Source: Gammaproteobacteria bacterium (GTDB lineage: Bacteria > Pseudomonadota > Gammaproteobacteria > DSM-16500). From it: DNA of 64,000 nucleotides. Shown here piece after piece: positions 55,944 through 64,000 of the stretch (position 1 is its first letter; each line of letters begins with the position of its first letter). A program made the translations under genes and the position numbers. The notes below the pieces were generated by a model. The model was given only the letters and a program-made list of their open reading frames with translations, had not been told where the DNA came from and searched no databases. The stretch is taken from the NCBI GenBank assembly GCA_013288815.1, contig JABDBD010000001.1:1-64000 (forward strand), read 5' to 3'.

Positions 55944-56231
55944 TTAGCTACGGGGTACTTGGTAGAATGTTTCACCTTTCTTAATCATTCCTAATTCAGC
56001 ACGGGCCTGCGATTCAATCGCCTCATTATGCGTTTGAATATATTGCACTTCTTGAATTAATTTTTCATTTCGCTGCTTTAATTTATTATTCTCTTGAACC
56101 CATAAGGCTAATTGTTTCTTAGCTTTCAGCATATCAATTATTCCATCGGTTTCAAACCATAAACAATACTGCAAAACTCCGAATACAAGAATCAAGATGA
56201 GTGGGAGCATCTTCAGTTTATCGAAAAGCAT
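55944..56231 (-). CDS. ftsB: Cell division protein FtsB
   Basis: 95 residues. Single N-terminal membrane helix (LPLILILVFGVLQYCLWF) and a periplasmic coiled coil (KQLALWVQENNKLKQRNEKL) ending in the usual RAELGMIKKGETFYQVP. Part of the FtsQLB complex. It follows eno by 3 bases, as in E. coli, but the ispD, ispF and truD genes often found next to it are absent here. Confidence 0.93.
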   Translation of the reverse strand: MLFDKLKMLPLILILVFGVLQYCLWFETDGIIDMLKAKKQLALWVQENNKLKQRNEKLIQEVQYIQTHNEAIESQARAELGMIKKGETFYQVPRS

Positions 56232-56234
56232 ATT

Positions 56235-58261
<2,027 letters not shown>

Positions 58262-58264
58262 CCA

Positions 58265-59338
58265 TTATTCTGACGCTTTATAAAGATTACTTTTTCGGTA
58301 TTGATGATGAAGATGACGTATGCAAACCATAATCACCGATGCCACTGGCAAAGCAAGCAGCACTCCCAGAAATCCAAATAAACACCCACCTGCCAAAATA
58401 GCAAAGATAACCGCAACTGGATGCAAACCAATCCTATTCCCCATCAAATTAGGGAGTAGAAAGATATTTTCAATAACGTGCACAACAACAAAAACTAACC
58501 AGACTAATAACACCGAAGAAAAACTACCAAACTGAACTAAAGCTGCAATTGTAGCAATAGTAATACCGACAATAAAACCTAAGTAAGGAACGATACTCAC
58601 TATACCTGCAATAACTCCAACAACCAATCCCACTTGTAATCCGATAATGGTTAACCCAGTAGCATAAAGCGTGCCGACCACTACCATCACAATCAACTGG
58701 CCACGAAAAAATGCACTTAACACTTCATCGCACTCGTTCATAATTTTCGTAAAAGCAGGCTCGAGGTCTCTTGGAAAAAGGTTGCGAATACCTTTCACAA
58801 ATTGAACCCAGTCGCATAGCAAATAAAACATGACGACAGGAATTAAAATGATATAAAAAATCCACTCCAATAATGCTGCACCTGAATGCACGACCGCTTT
58901 CACCATCCAATCTGCAGCACTACTCGCTTTTCCTAAATTATCCGATAAAACTGCTTTTAAAGTTGGGATACTAATCATTCCCTCATCAATACCGAAATTA
59001 TCTTTTAGCCAAGGAAGTATAGTATCTTGCAACCATTCAATCACTTTCGGGATAATCACAGAAAGTGTATCCATTTGTTTTCCCATGACAGGGATAAGCA
59101 ATAATATTAACAACGAAAGCATAAAAAACAGCGCCAAAAATACGATAGAAACGCTCATCTTGCGAGACAATCGTAACTGTATTAACTTTTTAACTAACGG
59201 CTCCGTTAGATACGCAAGTAACGTACCCACCAAAAAAGGTGTCAAAATAGGAGATAAAAAATAAATTAGACTTCCCACGATTCCGATACCAGCAAGAATC
59301 AGAAGCTGATTGCTCTGCATATAAATATCTTTTTTCAT
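58265..59338 (-). CDS. AI-2E/PerM-family transporter
   Basis: 357 residues with about eight membrane segments (LLILAGIGIVGSLIYFLSPI, IVFLALFFMLSLLILLLIPV, later GVIAGIVSIVPYLGFIVGIT). The soluble loop 65-150 and the Pro-Tyr-Leu-Gly motif VPYLGFIVG are typical of the PerM/AI-2E family, formerly linked to AI-2 export. Ends in a basic tail. It is 1 base from the DUF2066 gene, which precedes it in the same unit. Confidence 0.93.
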   Translation of the reverse strand: MKKDIYMQSNQLLILAGIGIVGSLIYFLSPILTPFLVGTLLAYLTEPLVKKLIQLRLSRKMSVSIVFLALFFMLSLLILLLIPVMGKQMDTLSVIIPKVIEWLQDTILPWLKDNFGIDEGMISIPTLKAVLSDNLGKASSAADWMVKAVVHSGAALLEWIFYIILIPVVMFYLLCDWVQFVKGIRNLFPRDLEPAFTKIMNECDEVLSAFFRGQLIVMVVVGTLYATGLTIIGLQVGLVVGVIAGIVSIVPYLGFIVGITIATIAALVQFGSFSSVLLVWLVFVVVHVIENIFLLPNLMGNRIGLHPVAVIFAILAGGCLFGFLGVLLALPVASVIMVCIRHLHHQYRKSNLYKASE

Positions 59339-59339
59339 T

Positions 59340-60395
59340 TTAATGAACCAACTTATAAATTAATGTGTCATCATCACTTTGTTTTGATGATATGGAAACT
59401 AGAGTCTCATCGCCACTCACCGCTTGGATAAACGCTTGCTTGCTGCCTCTTAAACTAACATTCAAACTAATTTCATCATTAGAAACGCTTTCCAGTTGCA
59501 CGTCGATGACCGGCGTTAGTTGTTGTAATGATTTCATTAACTCAATAAGCTCCGTGTGCTCTTTTACATTTTGAATCTTTAATACAAGTTGTGACTTAAC
59601 GATATCTGTCAATGCAACCGCGTAATTTTCAGCTAACGTATCTGCCATATTATTCGAAACATTCTTTATGATTTCTTCTAAACTTTTACCGGTGATATTC
59701 CAGCTTTGTTGTGATGTGCCTGAAACAAACAACCACTCACTTTTAAAATTATTCTCTTCTTGTTTGCTTACGCTTCCAATCAATAATCCGTTGCTATCAT
59801 ACCGCACAGCAGCTTTCTGCAAGACAGGCAATGATTTTTTCATCACATCATCTACAGAGACCTCACTTAACTCGGATACATCCATCAAGGGTAGGATGAC
59901 CGCCAACCCTCTTTGCTTAGAAGCACGTTTTAATAACTTCTGCAACTCGCTTGGCGTCGAACCATCAACAATATCTGCAGGATGCGATGGCGTCTCTAGT
60001 ACTATCCAAGCTAAAATTAACGGCCTAGATTGAGTCCAGACACTAGCTCCCGCATCACGCAACATTTTATTCACACCTTCAGGGACAAAACGCATACTCA
60101 GCAAGGTCGCGTTGGAATCCCCAAGCACGTTTGTGTAGTTTGTGTCCCGAATCACGGAATCTGCTTGCTTAAGGCTCTCTGCTAAGCTGGGATTCTTTTC
60201 CATTACCCGAATATTCCCACTCACCTTGACAAACACTTGCGCTAATCCTGCCTGGATAGCCTCTTTTTTATCATTTTCGGAATGAGAGGCAACCGGAATT
60301 TCAGCTGTATAAATGGAATCCACACGTACAGCAGATGCCATCAATGGGGTGATTGTGAGTAATAAAGCAGTCATTATGAGGATTATCTTGCGCAT
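59340..60395 (-). CDS. DUF2066 periplasmic protein
   Basis: 351 residues. Signal peptide (MRKIILIMTALLLTITPLMA). VRVDSIYTAEIPVASHSEND, AIQAGLAQVFVKVSGNIRVM and SRPLILAWIVLET are typical of this conserved gammaproteobacterial family, whose gene usually lies near perM and hda. Function unknown; the mature domain probably lies in the periplasm. Confidence 0.9.
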   Translation of the reverse strand: MRKIILIMTALLLTITPLMASAVRVDSIYTAEIPVASHSENDKKEAIQAGLAQVFVKVSGNIRVMEKNPSLAESLKQADSVIRDTNYTNVLGDSNATLLSMRFVPEGVNKMLRDAGASVWTQSRPLILAWIVLETPSHPADIVDGSTPSELQKLLKRASKQRGLAVILPLMDVSELSEVSVDDVMKKSLPVLQKAAVRYDSNGLLIGSVSKQEENNFKSEWLFVSGTSQQSWNITGKSLEEIIKNVSNNMADTLAENYAVALTDIVKSQLVLKIQNVKEHTELIELMKSLQQLTPVIDVQLESVSNDEISLNVSLRGSKQAFIQAVSGDETLVSISSKQSDDDTLIYKLVH

Positions 60396-60560
60396 TTGTC
60401 ACCCGAGATCGAATAAAATATTTCCATTATATGCAAAACCGGCTGGAACTCATAGATAAAACAATATTAAATCATCATAAAGTTGTCTAACGCTAGATTT
60501 TTCATAGCAGATATAATATATTCATAGATACAAGCAGTTGTTCGTCACAGTCTAAAACAC

Positions 60561-60588
60561 GGAGGCAGCATTACTGCTGAACACAATG
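60561..60588 (+). promoter_or_regulatory. Hairpin-spaced ribosome binding site of ihfB
   Basis: GGAGG (60561-60565) is strong but lies 20 bases from the ATG at 60586. The bases between contain CAGCA (60566-60570), TTAC, TGCTG (60575-60579), a 5-bp hairpin that would bring the two together to an effective distance of 6 bases. Alternatively translation starts at a CTG at 60574. Confidence 0.5.
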
Positions 60589-60918
60589 CTAATTAAATCT
60601 GAACTTATCGCAGAAATTAGTCAAAAACTTTCTCACCTTCCTGAGAAAGATATCGCATTAGCTATCAACAGCATTATTGAGCAGATGAGTGAAAAACTCA
60701 GTAATGGTGGCAGGATAGAAATCCGCGGCTTTGGAAGCTTCTGTTTACATTACCGCCCACCTCGCAAAGCCCACAATCCAAAAACCGGTGAAAAATTAGT
60801 GACTCAGCCAAAATATGCTGTTCACTTCAAACCCGGCAAAGAATTGCGAGAGCATGTCAATGCGAGTCGCGATATCCCATTGCAGCATGATGACATGGGT
60901 GATTCAGACGACGAATAG
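60586..60918 (+). CDS. ihfB: Integration host factor subunit beta
   Basis: 110 residues. DNA-bending heterodimer subunit. KSELIAEISQKLSHLPEKDI, GGRIEIRGFGSFCLHYRPPR, AHNPKTGEKLVTQPKYAVHF and KPGKELREHVN are the IHF-beta body and arm with the intercalating Pro. Its acidic tail DDMGDSDDE is longer than in E. coli. rpsA is not adjacent here. A terminator follows. Confidence 0.95.
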   Translation: MLIKSELIAEISQKLSHLPEKDIALAINSIIEQMSEKLSNGGRIEIRGFGSFCLHYRPPRKAHNPKTGEKLVTQPKYAVHFKPGKELREHVNASRDIPLQHDDMGDSDDE

Positions 60919-60930
60919 TCTCACTAAAAT

Positions 60931-60961
60931 TAAAAAAGAGCGCTTGGCGCTCTTTTTTTTT
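60931..60961 (+). terminator. Intrinsic terminator after ihfB
   Basis: AAAAAAGAGCGC and GCGCTCTTTTTT pair around TTG; a run of nine T follows the stem. Strong. Confidence 0.93.
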
Positions 60962-61014
60962 GTAAAAATTTCAAAGGGGGAGCTATTCGAGAGTTAGCTC
61001 TTAAGGTCTTATTC

Positions 61015-61584
61015 CTAGGTAATCGGCAACGTCACACCTCGCTGACCTTGATACTTACCCGCCCTGTCTTTGTAAGAAGTCTCACACTCTTCATCTGATT
61101 CTAGAAAAAGAATTTGCGCCACCCCTTCGTTTGCATAAATCTTCGCAGGCAACGGCGTTGTATTCGAAAATTCTAAGGTGATATGACCTTCCCATTCAGG
61201 TTCCAACGGCGTGACATTCACAATAATTCCACAGCGAGCATACGTTGATTTCCCCAAACAAATCACCAAGACATTACGCGGGATACGAAAATATTCTACG
61301 CTACGCGCAAGCGCGAACGAATTAGGAGGAATAATACAAACATCCGAAACCACATCCACAAAATTAGAGTTCGTAAAATTTTTTGGATCGACAATAGCAG
61401 AATTAATATTCGTAAAAATTTTAAATTCATTTGCACAGCGCACGTCATAACCATAACTGGATGTACCATGCGAAATAATTTTTTTGCCGGATTCTTCTTG
61501 TCTTATTTGTTTTGTTTCGTAAGGTTCAATCATGCCATACTGCTCCGCCATACGACGAATCCATTTATCTGATTTGATAGCCAT
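61015..61584 (-). CDS. dcd: dCTP deaminase
   Basis: 189 residues. Deaminates dCTP to dUTP for thymidylate synthesis. [54 protein letters not shown], and the signature [20 protein letters not shown] and [10 protein letters not shown] with the catalytic Glu are intact. Flanks to 61801 hold no gene. Confidence 0.98.
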   Translation of the reverse strand: MAIKSDKWIRRMAEQYGMIEPYETKQIRQEESGKKIISHGTSSYGYDVRCANEFKIFTNINSAIVDPKNFTNSNFVDVVSDVCIIPPNSFALARSVEYFRIPRNVLVICLGKSTYARCGIIVNVTPLEPEWEGHITLEFSNTTPLPAKIYANEGVAQILFLESDEECETSYKDRAGKYQGQRGVTLPIT

Positions 61585-61801
61585 TATTTTTTCCTTTAAA
61601 CGCGAATTCTAGTTAAGAAAATAAGAAAGTGAATTTACTGTAAGTCTATTGTCATGTCGATGAATTTTTAAAAGCTTTTTGTTCAAAATAAAGCCCGATC
61701 TTGATTGAAAACAGCCATAGTAATGTGTTTTTTATTTGCATATAAAATAGAAGTGGATAATAATGGCTCCATTGAGAAAACACCAACAATACTTAGAGTA
61801 A

Positions 61802-62632
61802 ATGACAATGCCAACCATGCAACCCTCAGAACAATTAAGTCAGTTAACTGCTCATTTAAAACCTCTTTACAATACGCTAACAACTCACCCACTCTACAAA
61901 ATGTTTCACACCATGAAAGATCTGCATATTTTCATGGAATCACATGTCTTTGCTGTTTGGGATTTTATGTCGCTCTTAAAAGTTCTACAGAATAAATTAA
62001 CCTGCACAACTATACCATGGAAACCAAATCAATATCCAAAGAGCGCGCGGTTTCTTAATGAGATAGTGTTAGGAGAAGAAAGCGATAAGTATGGCAATGC
62101 TGTCCTGAGTCATTTTGAAATTTATTTGCTGGCCATGCGAGAGTCTGGCGCCTCTGTCACTGCAATCGACACTCTCTTAAATCTACTGAATGACAATGTT
62201 GCATGGAATAAAGCGCTATTGCTTTGCAATGCTCCGAAAAGCGCGCAAACTTTTGTAGAAAAAACATTTTCAATTATTAACGCAGATAAACTTCACGCAA
62301 TCGCAGCGGCATTTACTTTTGGTCGTGAAGATATTATTCCAGAAATGTTTCGCGAGTTTATTGACAAACAAGATGAGCGACTCAAAGAAAAACTTAAAAC
62401 ATTGCACTGGTATTTTGAAAGGCACATCCACATTGACGCAGATGAACATGGGCCTATGGCTTTAGAAATGATGAAAGAAATTTGTGGAAGTGATTCCACT
62501 AAATGGGCAGAGGCACGAGATGCAGCCGAAACGGCTATCCTAGCACGCATTGAACTATGGGATAATATAGTGAATAGCATTCAGTGCGCGCAAGTATCTG
62601 AAGTAGCAGAATTCGCTGTGTCTTCAGATTAA
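61802..62632 (+). CDS. DUF3050 family protein
   Basis: 276 residues (or 274 from ATG 61808). LKPLYNTLTTHPLYKMFHTM, LHIFMESHVFAVWDFMSLLK and ALEMMKEICGSDSTKWAEAR show the His/Trp/Phe pattern of DUF3050, a helical heme-oxygenase/TENA-like fold. Two His (EHGPMALEMM, FERHIHIDADEHG) could bind iron. Enzymatic role unknown. Weak SD (AGAG). Confidence 0.8.
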   Translation: MTMPTMQPSEQLSQLTAHLKPLYNTLTTHPLYKMFHTMKDLHIFMESHVFAVWDFMSLLKVLQNKLTCTTIPWKPNQYPKSARFLNEIVLGEESDKYGNAVLSHFEIYLLAMRESGASVTAIDTLLNLLNDNVAWNKALLLCNAPKSAQTFVEKTFSIINADKLHAIAAAFTFGREDIIPEMFREFIDKQDERLKEKLKTLHWYFERHIHIDADEHGPMALEMMKEICGSDSTKWAEARDAAETAILARIELWDNIVNSIQCAQVSEVAEFAVSSD

Positions 62633-62639
62633 TAAGCAG

Positions 62640-63035
62640 CTAACGTTTCCAGCGAGAGTTTTGTAGCACAACTCTATAACCATCCGCATCTTCATACGTG
62701 ACGCCATATTGAACCCAATAAGGATTATGAGATTCGACTGGCAAAGCCCCGATGCGCGACATACAAGCAACAGCAGACTGCCAAGCGCTCACATCACTAA
62801 AATAAAATACCAATAGGTGTTCGTGACTTGGTGCTTTGCCATAATGGATTCCATACTCTTGCAAGAATTCTAGATGATACCCATGACGCTCGTGACCCAG
62901 TATCATGCCTCGATATCCATCTAAGTCGAACTCAGATATGATTTTAAACCCAAGACCATCAATGTAAAATTTTTTTAAGTCATCAATATTATCACTAGGT
63001 CGTGCAATTCGAATCTGTTGATTGATAGTGCTCAT
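62640..63035 (-). CDS. VOC-superfamily (glyoxalase-like) protein
   Basis: 131 residues. IRIARPSDNIDDLKKFYIDG, GLGFKIISEFDLDGYRGMIL, then EHLLVFYFSDVSAWQSAVAC and a final VVLQNSRW. The fold is the betaalphabetabetabeta module of VOC enzymes; some metal-site residues (His in RHGYHLEF) are visible. Substrate unknown. Its start overlaps the LOG gene stop (ATGA), so both are co-transcribed. Confidence 0.85.
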   Translation of the reverse strand: MSTINQQIRIARPSDNIDDLKKFYIDGLGFKIISEFDLDGYRGMILGHERHGYHLEFLQEYGIHYGKAPSHEHLLVFYFSDVSAWQSAVACMSRIGALPVESHNPYWVQYGVTYEDADGYRVVLQNSRWKR

Positions 63036-63592
63036 AGTCTCTTACTAACATTAGTTCGCATATGTTTTATTAAGTCCGCAGGATCTTCCATGATGATAAC
63101 CTGCTGTAAATGATCTTCAGTAATAAAATGCTCTGCTGAACAATCTCTGAGGAAACTTAACAACCCATTGAAGTATCCATTAATATTCAGAAAGCCAAGT
63201 GGTTTATTATGCAGGCCTATTTTTTTTGCATTCCATACTTCAAATACCTCTTCAAATGTACCGAGGCCGCCAGGGAAAAATACAAAAGCATCTGCCAAAT
63301 CTGACATTAATGCTTTTCTATCATGCATAGTGTCGACAAGATGCAATTTAGTGAGTTGATTATGGTGCAGCTCGCTTGGTAAGGAAGCTGGCATTATACC
63401 TATAACATCTCCCCCTGCTCCTAATACAGCATCTGCGAGCACACCCATTAAACCATTACGAGCACCGCCATAAATTAAGGTGCAATTCTGTTTAGCAATT
63501 TCCAATCCTAATAAATCGGCATTTGAACGATAAACAGGATTCTTCCCTTCCGTTGCACCCAAAAAAACACATATAGATTTAATGTTATTCAT
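63032..63592 (-). CDS. LOG-family nucleotide phosphoribohydrolase
   Basis: 186 residues. SICVFLGATEGKNPVY, IYGGARNGLMGVLADAVLGA, GIMPASL and FPGGLGTFEEVFEVW give the PGGxGTxxE motif of LOG proteins, which cut AMP-type nucleotides at the N-glycosidic bond (cytokinin activation in plants; general nucleotide turnover in bacteria). It is between the ankyrin gene and the VOC gene. Confidence 0.95.
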   Translation of the reverse strand: MNNIKSICVFLGATEGKNPVYRSNADLLGLEIAKQNCTLIYGGARNGLMGVLADAVLGAGGDVIGIMPASLPSELHHNQLTKLHLVDTMHDRKALMSDLADAFVFFPGGLGTFEEVFEVWNAKKIGLHNKPLGFLNINGYFNGLLSFLRDCSAEHFITEDHLQQVIIMEDPADLIKHMRTNVSKRL

Positions 63593-63601
63593 TATCTCAT
63601 C

Positions 63602-64000
63602 CTAAAATAGTCTGCGCTCAAGCTGGCTAGAGTTCTTGGCTTCTCTTTTATTTTGCTCATCAGTGAAGCATGCTAATAAGCTTTTGTCGAAGTTCTTTTT
63701 GGCAAGCATCAACGGTGTTTCACCACTGTTATTTTTACACATGAAATCAACTCCATGTTGCATTAACTCGCAAACTATATTTTGTCGATTAAACTTTATT
63801 GCGAGATGAAGAGCAGACTCACCATCTTGATTGGAAATTTCTGCATTCGCATGCTTCTCTAAAAGAATTTTCACCGTAGCAATGCGGCCAAATTTCACTG
63901 CCATATGTAACGCTGTATCGCCTAACTTATTTTGTCTATCAATATGTTGTATGTTATTTTCCAATAACAATTGTAGCGCACCTTCTCGCCCATAAGCTGC
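63602..64000 (-). CDS. Ankyrin-repeat protein, 5' end outside window
   Basis: The frame is open from the stop at 63602 to the right edge, reading AAYGREGALQLLLENNIQHI before the next repeat, so the gene continues. Repeats: LGDTALHMAVKFGRIATVKI, then DGESALHLAIKFNRQNIVCE and SGETPLMLAKKNF. Each has the T/S-A/P-L-H/M-x-A signature. Ankyrin proteins often serve as host-targeted effectors in Legionellales. The C-terminal tail is short and basic. Confidence 0.93.
   Translation of the reverse strand, partial: AAYGREGALQLLLENNIQHIDRQNKLGDTALHMAVKFGRIATVKILLEKHANAEISNQDGESALHLAIKFNRQNIVCELMQHGVDFMCKNNSGETPLMLAKKNFDKSLLACFTDEQNKREAKNSSQLERRLF

Noticed and set aside
59668-60033. 121-codon frame on the plus strand
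   Set aside because: Antisense to the DUF2066 gene.

Overview
The window is AT-rich, densely coded DNA from a Gram-negative gammaproteobacterium. Core genes fix this: lpxK-msbA, rpoS-nlpD-surE, ihfB, mpl, hflD, hda, dapD-dapE and greB. Several other features point to a host-associated relative of Legionella and Coxiella (order Legionellales; a Berkiella-like lineage would fit, but the species cannot be fixed from the sequence alone). These are a Fic-domain protein, an ankyrin-repeat protein, a chagasin-type protease inhibitor, a permuted papain-like protein, a 1.6-thousand-residue orphan protein and several lineage-specific membrane proteins.

Layout. 1-263: the 3' part of infA. 264-11775: about 11.5 kb of accessory DNA between infA and clpA, two genes that are usually close neighbours in gammaproteobacteria. 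It carries an orphan 684-residue protein, a decayed enzyme fragment, and a low-GC cluster: a KAS III-like enzyme, a VUT-family permease, a SagB-type oxidoreductase, an unannotated 23-codon basic peptide gene and an alpha/beta hydrolase. It also has a LexA-like S24 repressor, orphan genes, a 143-bp hairpin element, two small membrane proteins, a VapC remnant and an intact vapBC pair. 11791-19791: core block clpA-clpS, icd, an outer-membrane beta-barrel gene, and mnmA-hflD-purB. 20157-28100: mixed region with a YiiX-like protein, a tyrosine recombinase, a large polytopic membrane protein, a DUF2845-like secreted protein, a lipoprotein, a DUF4143-type ATPase with its own promoter/operator, an oxidoreductase remnant, and chagasin. 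27113-31912: lpxK-msbA and dapD-dapE. 32023-38756: orphan gene, greB, and the giant orphan gene. 38930-40882: tRNA-Ser(GGA), 4.5S RNA and dnaX. 40884-47844: a duplicated membrane protein, pilT-like ATPase, PPi-type phosphofructokinase, a universal stress protein and a FixLJ-like two-component pair. 47948-51874: mpl, a 35-residue membrane peptide, apaG, a secreted PLD-like protein, recR and ybaB. 52118-60395: Fic protein, then rpoS-nlpD-surE-ftsB-eno-hda-perM-DUF2066, nearly all on the minus strand with tight spacing. 60586-64000: ihfB, dcd, a DUF3050 protein, VOC and LOG enzymes, and a truncated ankyrin gene.

Three related 111-268 bp inverted-repeat elements built on a CTCCCCTTGTGGGAG core lie between genes at 19845, 33827 and 44611.

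The best candidate for an undescribed system is the 2685-6504 cluster. Four minus-strand genes (hydrolase, 23-residue peptide, SagB-type oxidoreductase, permease) form one coupled unit facing a KAS III-like gene whose catalytic residues are altered. The peptide gene has a strong ribosome binding site and sits exactly between the hydrolase and the oxidoreductase, so a peptide-derived or peptide-modifying pathway is plausible. The product and chemistry are inference.
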